Of a stretch of 12,609 nt of DNA, positions 6,907 to 12,609 are shown one piece after another. Below the pieces are notes generated by a model. It did no database searches and was not told the DNA's origin. It saw nothing but the letters and a program-made list of their open reading frames with translations. Within the stretch, counting starts at the first letter, position 1. The number at the start of each line of letters is the position of its first letter. Location of the stretch: contig CABKMN010000065.1 in NCBI GenBank assembly GCA_902373525.1, positions 1-12,609 on the forward strand, read 5' to 3'. Both the position numbers and the translations under genes were made by a program. This DNA comes from an uncultured Bilophila sp. (GTDB lineage Bacteria; Desulfobacterota; Desulfovibrionia; Desulfovibrionales; Desulfovibrionaceae).

Positions 6907-7629
6907 ATGAATCTCTACGAACTGCGTAACGTCGAACTCGAACGGACGGCGCGGGACTACACGTACCGGCTGCGGATCGAGTCGCTGACGATCCGGGCGG
7001 GCGAGAAAATCGCGTTGATCGGCCCGTCCGGCTGTGGGAAAAGCACCGCGCTGGACCTGCTCGCCCTGATCCTCAGACCGAGCCGCGCCGGAACCTTCCG
7101 GCTGGAAACGCCCGGAGGCGGCACGGAGGACGTGGCCGAACTCTGGCGCAAAGACCGGCAGGAACGCATGGCCCGGATCAGGCTCCGGCACATCGGTTAC
7201 GTGCTGCAAACCGGCGGTCTCCTCCCCTTCCTGAACAGTGCGGACAACATCGCCGCGCCGGGCCGGGCCAAGGGGCTCGCCGCCGGGGCCGTGAAGGCGC
7301 GGCTCGGAGAGCTGGCGGGCAGGCTCGGCATCGCGCACCTGCTCGGGAAGCTCCCGGACAGGCTGTCCATCGGGGAGCGGCAGCGGGTCGCCATCGCCCG
7401 GGCGCTGCTGCCCGAACCGGAACTCGTGCTTGCCGACGAGCCCACCGCCGCGCTGGACCCCGTGACCGCGGGCAACGTCATGCGCCTGTTCGCCGAGCTG
7501 GCGGACAGGTGCGCGCTGGTCGTCGTCTCTCATGACCACCGGCTGGTGGAGGCCAACGGTTTCCGCTGCCTGCGGCTGGATGTGGACGGCGGCGACGGCG
7601 TCATCAACACCACGCTGAGGGGGGAGTGA
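6907..7629 (+). CDS. ABC transporter ATP-binding protein, TagT/LolD/MacB-like
   Basis: A 240-residue cytoplasmic ATPase with all ABC landmarks: Walker A GPSGCGKST (39-47), Q-loop Gln near 101, signature LSIGERQR (153-160, a variant of LSGGQ), Walker B LVLADEP (173-179) with its catalytic Glu, D-loop ALD, and switch His in VVSHDH (209). Length and sequence fit the LolD/MacB group that powers mechanotransmission rather than import. ATG 6907 is set by GGAGG 8 bases upstream and by the end of the leader repeat; ATG 6835 would put the leader inside the protein. The stop overlaps the permease start by one base. The order ATPase, FtsX-like permease, FGE-like protein is that of tagT-tagS-tagR in Pseudomonas; the assignment rests on this order rather than residue-level identity. 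Confidence 0.9.
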   Translation: MNLYELRNVELERTARDYTYRLRIESLTIRAGEKIALIGPSGCGKSTALDLLALILRPSRAGTFRLETPGGGTEDVAELWRKDRQERMARIRLRHIGYVLQTGGLLPFLNSADNIAAPGRAKGLAAGAVKARLGELAGRLGIAHLLGKLPDRLSIGERQRVAIARALLPEPELVLADEPTAALDPVTAGNVMRLFAELADRCALVVVSHDHRLVEANGFRCLRLDVDGGDGVINTTLRGE

Positions 7630-8855
7630 TGCGGCTTTCCATCATCGGCGGCATGGCCCTGCGGGACTACTGGCACGAACGGGCGCTGTCGCTGTGCGCC
7701 GTGCTCGCGCTGGCGACCGTGCTCGCGCCGCTGCTCATCCTGTTCGGCGTGCGCAACGGCGTCATCGGCAACCTTCAGGAACGGCTGCTGCAAGACCCGC
7801 GCAACCTCGAACTCGTGCCCGTGGGCAGCGGCAAATACGGCGAAGCCTTTTTTGCGGAACTGCGGAACAGGCCGGATACGGGGTACGTCATCCCGCAGAC
7901 CCGCGCCATCGCGGCGACCATCGGCCTGTTGCGTGCGGGAACGAAGGAGGGTGGGCTTGCCCCCAATCCGGTCAACGTCAGCCTGATCCCGTCCGGCGAA
8001 GGCGATCCGTTGATCGCGCGCTTCGTCGGGAACGCAACGCGGGGTGACGGAGACATCATTCTGACCGCCTCGGCGGCGGAAAAACTCGGCGTAAAGGCCG
8101 GGGACGAACTGACGGGCCGAGTCACGCGGGCGCGGGGGATCGTGCGCGAACACGCCGACGCGAACTTGCGGGTCAAGGCCGTCCTGCCGCTGTCCGCGCT
8201 CCAGAAGGATGCGGCCTTCGTGCCTCTGCGGCTGGCGGAAGACGCCGAAACCTACCGCGACGGCATGGCCGTGCCCGAACGCGGCTGGCCCGGCGCGGAA
8301 CGGGCGGCGGGCGAACGCGTGTACCCTTCGTTCCGGCTGTACGCTGCGGAACTCGACGGCGTGGCCTCGCTGCGGGACTTTCTGGCCTCCCGGCACATCG
8401 AAACCTACACCCGCGCCGAGGAAATCGAGAACGTCCGCATGCTCGACCGCTCCACCTCGCTGGTTTTCGGGCTGATCTGCCTCGCGGCGGGGATCGGATT
8501 CCTCGCCTCCACCGCCAGCAACCTCGTCGCCGCCATCCGGCGCAAGCGCCGCGTGCTCGGCATCCTCCGGCTCATCGGCTTTTCCGGCGCGGACATCGTC
8601 TGCTTCCCGCTGGCCCAAACCCTGTTCACGTCCGTGTTCGGCATGGCGCTGGCCTTCGGCCTCTACGCCGCCATCGCGGGCGTCATCAACGCCCTGTTCC
8701 CGCTCGGCGCGGAACTCGGTGCGGTCTGCCGCCTCTCATGGGCGCAGATCGCCGGAACCGTCGGCGTCGTGCTGGCGCTCTCCCTGCTGGCCGCGCTGCC
8801 GCCGAGCCTGTCGTGCAGCCGTCTCTCTCCTTCCGAGGTCATTCGCAATGAATAA
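7629..8855 (+). CDS. FtsX/MacB-type ABC permease, TagS-like
   Basis: A 408-residue inner-membrane protein with four predicted helices in the FtsX arrangement: TM1 about 20-42, a large periplasmic domain about 43-274, TM2 about 277-300, TM3 about 328-352 and TM4 about 372-392. It ends in SPSEVIRNE, the usual tail of MacB-like permeases. The positively charged RRKRRVLGILRLIGFS (304-319) fits the cytoplasmic coupling loop next to the ATPase. ATG 7629 overlaps the ATPase stop (TGATG), with GAGG (7617-7620) 8 bases upstream; GTG 7626 is an alternative adding one residue. Such proteins usually transmit ATP-driven movement across the membrane instead of moving solute through a channel. The gene overlaps the next by 8 bases, so the three products are probably made together. 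Confidence 0.87.
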   Translation: MRLSIIGGMALRDYWHERALSLCAVLALATVLAPLLILFGVRNGVIGNLQERLLQDPRNLELVPVGSGKYGEAFFAELRNRPDTGYVIPQTRAIAATIGLLRAGTKEGGLAPNPVNVSLIPSGEGDPLIARFVGNATRGDGDIILTASAAEKLGVKAGDELTGRVTRARGIVREHADANLRVKAVLPLSALQKDAAFVPLRLAEDAETYRDGMAVPERGWPGAERAAGERVYPSFRLYAAELDGVASLRDFLASRHIETYTRAEEIENVRMLDRSTSLVFGLICLAAGIGFLASTASNLVAAIRRKRRVLGILRLIGFSGADIVCFPLAQTLFTSVFGMALAFGLYAAIAGVINALFPLGAELGAVCRLSWAQIAGTVGVVLALSLLAALPPSLSCSRLSPSEVIRNE

Positions 8856-10578
8856 GTTTCTGCCCCTGCTGTTCGCCGCCTGCCTGCTCGCCCCCGACGT
8901 CCACGCCGCGCTCAAGGCCCGGGACGAGGTGAAGGCCGAAGACGCCTCCAACCCCCATCCCGCGCCCGACGATCTCGTGCTGCCCATGCCCTGCGGGGAA
9001 TCGCTGGTCCTCAAGGCCGTGGGCGTGCGCGCCAAAGGCCTCCTCTGGGACATGGAAACCCGCTTCGGCTGCCGGGATTGCAGCTCCGAGGACCGGGGCT
9101 ATTACGACGGCCCCTATGCCGCGTCCATTTCCGGGCCGTTCGTGCTCAAGGACCTCCCGCAGGAATGGCAGCAAAAAATCAGGGCCGCCAATCCCGACGC
9201 CGACGCCATGCAGTTCTATTTCGAAGGCAAATACGAGGTAAGCAAACGCCAGTGGGACGCCGTCATGGGCGGACAGTGCGCGGGCGGGGAAACGCTTCCC
9301 GCCCCTGCGCCCGAAGACGCCCGCCCCGTGGTCGATGTCTCGTGGTACGACGCGCAGGCGTTCACCAAGAACTATACGGAATGGCTCCTCGCCAACGCGC
9401 CGCAGTCCCTGCCCGGCTTTCAGGGCGACGACCGCAACACCGCCTTCGTCCGCCTGCCCACCGAAGCGGAATGGGAATACGCGGCGCGCGGCGGCCAGAA
9501 CGTTTCGCCGCTGGCGTTGAGCCAAGAGGATTTTTTTGAACTGCCCGCCGGGGAAACCATCCGAAGCTACGCCGTCTTCCGCGACGGCGAGGGCACATCG
9601 GAAGAGTCCCTCCAGCGCATCGGTTCCCGCAAGCCCAATCCGGCGGGATTCTACGACATGGCGGGCAACGCCGCGGAAATGGTGCAGGACGGCTTCCAGT
9701 TCTCGCTCGGGGGACGCCTGCACGGCTCGACCGGCGGCTTCATCCGCAAGGGCGGCAGTTTCCTGTCCTCCCGCGACGAAGTGATGCCCGGACGCCGCGA
9801 GGAGGTCGCCCCCTTCCTCAAGGACGGCCCCAACCGGGCGCGTGATCTCGGGTTCCGCGTGGCGCTTTCCGGCATCAACACGCCGGGCGGCGGCCGTCCC
9901 GCCGAGCTGGCTCGGGAATGGCAAAAGGCCGGGGTCGAACTCTCCGCCGAGCTGAACCCTTCCGGCGATCCGCTGGAACTGGTCGCACAGCTTGAGGCCC
10001 GCGCCGGAACCGACGCCGAAAAGGCCAGTCTCAAGGGCCTTCAGAACCTGATCCGCGAGAACAACATCACCCTCGAACGGCAGAAGCGGTCTACGGTGTC
10101 CAACGAGATACGCTCGGCGGTCTATCTCGTAACCATGCTCAAGGACTGCCTGATCAAGCGGGAGATCATCGGCAAGGAGCTGAAGAACTTCGAGGACAAG
10201 AAAAAGCAGATCGAAACGGCCCTGCCCAAAATGAAGGCCGCCGAAGCCAAACAGTACCGGCAGGTCCTCGCCAGCCTCGACAAGGGCATCACCCTGTCGC
10301 ACACGGGCATCGACAATCAGGAGGCCGAATTCCGGTCCATGCTGCTGTTCTACAAGCAGACGCTGGAGAACGCGCAAAAGGTTCCGGCGTCCCTGTTCGA
10401 CGAGGAATTGAAGGGCATCGGGCAGGAAATGTCCGGCAACGCCCCGCACCTCGTGAAGCAGAACGCCTCGTTGCAGGCCTACAAGAAGCATGTCGCGGCC
10501 CTGCGCGGCGGCAAACTCGCCCGACTCTCCGCCGACGCGCTCAGAAAGGACATCCTGTCGCTGATCCCCAAGAAGTAG
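8848..10578 (+). CDS. Periplasmic FGE/SUMF1-like protein with helical C-terminal extension, TagR-like
   Basis: A 576-residue protein with signal peptide MNKFLPLLFAACLLAPDVHA (cleavage after A20). A Cys-containing lead (C49, C75, C78) precedes an FGE-sulfatase domain at about 123-342: YEVSKRQWDAVM, PVVDVSWYDAQAF, RLPTEAEWEYAARGG, GFYDMAGNAAEMVQDGF, RKGGSF and LGFRVAL. The two Cys residues expected near the end of the fold in true formylglycine-generating enzymes are absent (no Cys between 145 and 433), so it is probably a binding or sensor protein, as TagR is thought to be. Residues 350-576 are helical and Lys/Glu-rich, partly coiled coil (about 395-510). C12 is not a good lipobox because F9 is at -3. 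GAGG (8835-8838) is 9 bases before ATG 8848, which lies inside the permease end. Confidence 0.85.
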   Translation: MNKFLPLLFAACLLAPDVHAALKARDEVKAEDASNPHPAPDDLVLPMPCGESLVLKAVGVRAKGLLWDMETRFGCRDCSSEDRGYYDGPYAASISGPFVLKDLPQEWQQKIRAANPDADAMQFYFEGKYEVSKRQWDAVMGGQCAGGETLPAPAPEDARPVVDVSWYDAQAFTKNYTEWLLANAPQSLPGFQGDDRNTAFVRLPTEAEWEYAARGGQNVSPLALSQEDFFELPAGETIRSYAVFRDGEGTSEESLQRIGSRKPNPAGFYDMAGNAAEMVQDGFQFSLGGRLHGSTGGFIRKGGSFLSSRDEVMPGRREEVAPFLKDGPNRARDLGFRVALSGINTPGGGRPAELAREWQKAGVELSAELNPSGDPLELVAQLEARAGTDAEKASLKGLQNLIRENNITLERQKRSTVSNEIRSAVYLVTMLKDCLIKREIIGKELKNFEDKKKQIETALPKMKAAEAKQYRQVLASLDKGITLSHTGIDNQEAEFRSMLLFYKQTLENAQKVPASLFDEELKGIGQEMSGNAPHLVKQNASLQAYKKHVAALRGGKLARLSADALRKDILSLIPKK

Positions 10579-10746
10579 GGCTGCGTTCACGGCGGCATCC
10601 CCTGTTAGGGCCTGAAAAGCCGTCGCCGCGAGAGCCCCGGTCCGGCCTCACGAAGACAGGGCTGCGTTCGCCAAGGCGAACGGGCTTTGGAAGCATACGG
10701 AATTCAATCAGTCGTCAGTATGATCAAAAAACACCCCGCAGGGTTC

Positions 10747-10792
10747 CGGCTCCTTTTCCCGCGCCGCCGCGCACGGGAAAAGGAGCCGTTTT
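10747..10792 (+). terminator. Intrinsic terminator of the ABC/FGE-like operon
   Basis: A perfect 15-bp stem (10747-10761 with 10774-10788; core GGCTCCTTTTCCCG) has a 12-base loop and is followed by TTTTC. It lies about 170 bases after the stop at 10578 and reads on the + strand. There is no T-tract for the other strand. Confidence 0.75.
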
Positions 10793-10797
10793 CGCAT

Positions 10798-10880
10798 GGG
10801 TGTGGTCCGTCCGTTCCCGCCCGCCCCGGCAATCTTTGCCGAACCGGGCGGGCCTTTCCGCGGCAACCTGCTCCACACCC
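10798..10880 (+). ncRNA. Nested inverted repeats, possible small structured RNA
   Basis: An outer 8-bp stem GGGTGTGG/CCACACCC (10798-10805/10873-10880) encloses CCCGCCCG/CGGGCGGG (10816-10823/10845-10852), which itself encloses CGGCAA/TTGCCG (10827-10832/10836-10841). Intrinsic terminators lie on either side, at 10747-10792 and 10885-10917. It does not match tRNA, 4.5S/SRP RNA or tmRNA motifs that I know. It could be a small RNA ending at 10917 or simply more terminator structure; no promoter was identified. Confidence 0.3.
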
Positions 10881-10884
10881 TTTC

Positions 10885-10917
10885 GGAAGAAAATCATAGT
10901 ATTTTCTTCCTTTTTTT
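10885..10917 (+). terminator. Strong intrinsic terminator upstream of the catalase
   Basis: A perfect 10-bp stem, GGAAGAAAAT (10885-10894) with ATTTTCTTCC (10901-10910), has loop CATAGT and is followed at once by seven T (10911-10917). It reads on the + strand and isolates the catalase from read-through. Confidence 0.85.
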
Positions 10918-10965
10918 ATAGTCTAACAAATTGAGAATACAGGATAAGAGAGAATGTTCTTTATT

Positions 10966-10984
10966 AATATTGATTATTGTTATT
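10966..10984. promoter_or_regulatory. Possible Fur/PerR-family operator
   Basis: Read on the minus strand, this 19-base segment is AATAACAATAATCAATATT and matches 14 of 19 positions of the classical Fur consensus GATAATGATAATCATTATC. It overlaps the first two bases of the catalase -35 box, a fitting place for a repressor such as PerR, the peroxide sensor of the Fur family. The surrounding DNA is very AT-rich, so part of the match may be chance. Confidence 0.35.
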
Positions 10985-11011
10985 GACTTTTAGATGCCAG
11001 TCGCGCATAGT
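10983..11011 (+). promoter_or_regulatory. Sigma-70-type promoter of the catalase gene
   Basis: TTGACT (10983-10988, 5 of 6 to consensus), a 17-base spacer and CATAGT (11006-11011, 4 of 6). Transcription would start near 11018 and leave a leader of about 70 bases before ATG 11090. It lies directly after the strong terminator, at the end of an AT-rich stretch. Confidence 0.55.
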
Positions 11012-11089
11012 GCCTTCACAGGGCACCTGTTTCCTTGCAACGTCCCAACCCACGTACGGCTCAAGGCCGCAAACCCCAAGGAGGCACCG

Positions 11090-12547
11090 ATGTCCAAAGA
11101 TATGCTGACCACCAATGCCGGAGCTCCGGTCGTCGATAACGAAAACAGCCTTACCGCGGGCCCTCGCGGTCCCATGCTCCTTCAGGATACCTGGTTCCTC
11201 GAAAAGCTGGCCCATTTTGACCGTGAGGTCATTCCCGAACGACGCATGCACGCCAAGGGTTCCGGCGCGTACGGCACCTTTACGGTAACGCACGACATCA
11301 CCCGCTACACCCGGGCCTCCCTCTTTGCGAAGGTGGGCAAGAAGACGGACGTGTTCGCCCGTTTCTCCACCGTGGCCGGCGAGCGCGGCGCGGCCGACGC
11401 CGAACGCGACATTCGCGGCTTTGCCCTCAAGTTCTATACCGATCAGGGCAACTGGGACCTCGTGGGCAACAACACGCCGGTCTTCTTCCTGCGCGACGCC
11501 CTGAAATTCCCCGATCTGAACCACGTCGTGAAGCGCGATCCCCGCACCAACATGCACAGCGCCAAGAACAATTGGGACTTCTGGACGCTCCTGCCCGAAG
11601 CTCTGCATCAGGTCACGGTGGTCATGAGCGACCGCGGCATCCCCGCCAGCTACCGCAACATGCACGGGTTCGGCAGCCACACGTTCAGCCTGATCAACGC
11701 GGACAACGAACGCTTCTGGGTGAAATTCCACTTCCGGACGCAGCAGGGCATCAAGAACCTGACCGACGCCGAAGCCGAAGCCATCATCGCCAAGGACCGC
11801 GACAGCCATCAGCGCGACCTGTATGAGCACATTGAAAAGGGCGACTTCCCGCGTTGGACCCTCTATTTCCAGATCATGCCCGAAGCGGACGCCGAGAAGC
11901 TGCCCTATCATCCCTTCGACCTGACCAAAGTCTGGTATCACAAGGATTATCCGCTCATCGAAGTCGGGGAGCTGGAGCTGAACCGCAATCCCGAGAATTA
12001 TTTCGCGGAAGTGGAACAGGCCGCCTTCAATCCCGCGAATGTGGTTCCGGGCATCGGCTTCTCTCCGGACAAGATGTTGCAGGGCCGCCTGTTCTCCTAC
12101 GGCGACGCGCAGCGTTACCGTCTCGGCGTGAACCATCATCTCATCCCCGTGAACCAGTCCCGTTGCCCGTTCCACAGCTATCACCGCGACGGTCAGATGC
12201 GCGTTGACGGCAACTACGGCAGCTATACGAACTATGAGCCCAACAGCACCGGCGCGTGGAAGGATCAGCCCGACTATTCCGAGCCTCCGCTGAAGATTTC
12301 CGGCGACGCCGCCCGCTGGCAGTATCCCTGCGACGATGCGGACTATTACGAACAGCCCGGCAAGCTCTTCCGGCTCATGACGCCGGAGCAGAAGGAAGCC
12401 CTCTTCGGCAACACCGCCCGTGCGATGGCCGGAGTGCCCCGCGAAATTCAAATCCGCCACATCACCAACTGCGCCAAGGCCGACCCCGCCTACGGAAAGG
12501 GCGTCGCCGACGCGCTGGGCATCCCCATGAGCGATGTGAACGTATAA
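11090..12547 (+). CDS. katA: Monofunctional heme catalase, clade 3 (hydrogen peroxide to water and oxygen)
   Basis: A 485-residue small-subunit catalase, the usual length of the clade. The active-site motif RRMHAKGSGAYGTF contains His54, LVGNNTPVFFLRD contains Asn127, and the heme-ligand motif RLFSYGDAQRYRLG contains Tyr337. These numbers equal those I remember for Proteus mirabilis catalase. It has no signal peptide (start MSKDMLTTNAGAPV), so it is cytoplasmic. AGGAGG (11079-11084) lies 5 bases before ATG 11090; the longer in-frame start at 10994 would begin upstream of the -10 box and is rejected. It has its own promoter, terminators before it and a hairpin after, so it is monocistronic. 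It protects against peroxide, fitting an anaerobe exposed to oxygen, and is probably induced by peroxide through a PerR-like regulator. I see no link with the preceding envelope genes. Confidence 0.97.
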   Translation: MSKDMLTTNAGAPVVDNENSLTAGPRGPMLLQDTWFLEKLAHFDREVIPERRMHAKGSGAYGTFTVTHDITRYTRASLFAKVGKKTDVFARFSTVAGERGAADAERDIRGFALKFYTDQGNWDLVGNNTPVFFLRDALKFPDLNHVVKRDPRTNMHSAKNNWDFWTLLPEALHQVTVVMSDRGIPASYRNMHGFGSHTFSLINADNERFWVKFHFRTQQGIKNLTDAEAEAIIAKDRDSHQRDLYEHIEKGDFPRWTLYFQIMPEADAEKLPYHPFDLTKVWYHKDYPLIEVGELELNRNPENYFAEVEQAAFNPANVVPGIGFSPDKMLQGRLFSYGDAQRYRLGVNHHLIPVNQSRCPFHSYHRDGQMRVDGNYGSYTNYEPNSTGAWKDQPDYSEPPLKISGDAARWQYPCDDADYYEQPGKLFRLMTPEQKEALFGNTARAMAGVPREIQIRHITNCAKADPAYGKGVADALGIPMSDVNV

Positions 12548-12552
12548 AAAAA

Positions 12553-12606
12553 TTGGGGAGGGGAGGGAGAAACTTTCTGGAGAAAGTTTCTCCCTCCCCT
12601 CCCCAA
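12553..12606. terminator. 26-bp perfect hairpin after the catalase, with a T-tract on the minus strand
   Basis: 12553-12578 pairs perfectly with 12581-12606 around GG. On the + strand it is followed by ACC at the window end, without a T-tract. On the minus strand it is followed directly by seven T (complement of A at 12546-12552, partly inside the stop codon), so it is a textbook intrinsic terminator for transcription entering from the right. It belongs to the same family as 6530-6583. Confidence 0.75.
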
Positions 12607-12609
12607 ACC

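Larger units (their letters stand above)
10579..11089. other. 511-base intergenic region between the FGE-like gene and the catalase
   Basis: The first half is GC-rich and holds a direct repeat GGGCTGCGTTC (10578-10588 and 10659-10669), a small inverted repeat CGTTCGCC/GGCGAACG (10665-10672/10675-10682), an isolated TATGAT (10719-10724) without a matching -35, and the first terminator. A structured stretch (10798-10880) and a second terminator follow. From about 10911 to 11000 the DNA is strikingly AT-rich and contains the catalase promoter. This region lacks the composite repeat seen in the other gaps. I find no credible protein gene. Confidence 0.7.

Noticed and set aside
5307..6908. A 533-codon minus-strand frame across the VWA gene and the repeat
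   Set aside because: It runs through hairpins and leader repeat, and its product is low-complexity Gly/Arg/Val-rich sequence without domains.
8848..10578. Active formylglycine-generating enzyme or EgtB/PvdO-type enzyme
   Set aside because: The catalytic cysteines are missing, no sulfatase gene is nearby, and the ABC neighbours point to a TagR-like role.
6907..10578. A drug-efflux (MacAB) or lipoprotein-release (LolCDE) operon
   Set aside because: There is no MacA-like adaptor and no second permease; an FGE-like periplasmic protein follows instead.
8839..10590. A 583-codon minus-strand frame opposite the FGE-like gene
   Set aside because: Shadow frame; the + strand carries clear FGE motifs and a signal peptide.
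10798..10880. tRNA, 4.5S/SRP RNA or tmRNA
   Set aside because: The T-loop sequence, the SRP tetraloop motif and any tmRNA tag are all absent.
10687..10899. A 70-codon + strand frame between the FGE-like gene and the catalase
   Set aside because: It crosses an intrinsic terminator and nested inverted repeats, so the structure explains the sequence better than a protein does.
10964..12460. A 498-codon minus-strand frame opposite the catalase
   Set aside because: Shadow of a highly conserved catalase; no domain or start signal.
1..12609. CRISPR arrays, insertion sequences, phage genes or restriction systems
   Set aside because: No regularly spaced repeats, transposase, integrase or methylase motifs are present; the repeats seen are intergenic hairpin elements.

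Overview
The window comes from a GC-rich bacterial chromosome with every convincing gene on the + strand. Codon use, purine-rich ribosome binding sites and the intergenic repeat families look like a sulfate- or sulfite-reducing member of the Desulfovibrionaceae (Desulfovibrio/Bilophila type). That placement is an impression from memory, not the result of a search.

Layout. Bases 1-541 are non-coding and end in a structured, repeat-derived leader. Bases 542-4244 hold two tightly coupled genes: a large SrfC-type (COG4458, 'putative virulence factor') P-loop protein with visible GTPase motifs, and a single-pass membrane protein with a Sel1-like tail. After a repeat-filled gap (4245-4565) comes a secreted SH3-like plus von Willebrand factor A (VWA) protein (4566-6521). 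A second repeat-filled gap (6522-6906) leads to three overlapping genes (6907-10578): an ABC ATPase, an FtsX/MacB-like permease and a periplasmic formylglycine-generating-enzyme (FGE)-like protein. A 511-base gap with two strong hairpin terminators, an AT-rich promoter and a Fur/PerR-like site precedes a clade-3 heme catalase (11090-12547). The window ends in a 26-bp hairpin.

How it may work together. The ATPase + FtsX-like permease + periplasmic FGE-like trio has the same order and architecture as TagT-TagS-TagR, the envelope arm of the threonine phosphorylation pathway that controls the Pseudomonas H1 type VI secretion system. The SH3/VWA protein resembles the periplasmic half of the kinase PpkA from that pathway, but here it has a signal peptide and no kinase. 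No kinase, phosphatase, FHA protein or T6SS structural gene is visible. Instead the trio lies beside a SrfC-like GTPase and its membrane partner. My main hypothesis is an envelope-sensing module in which a TagTSR/VWA sensor is coupled to a SrfC-type dynamin-like GTPase rather than to a Ser/Thr kinase.

The three presumed transcription units are separated by copies of one long composite intergenic repeat: a long hairpin, a conserved GC-rich block, then a hairpin-rich leader. In two cases this repeat carries the Shine-Dalgarno sequence of the downstream gene at identical spacing. The catalase looks like a separate, oxidative-stress gene.
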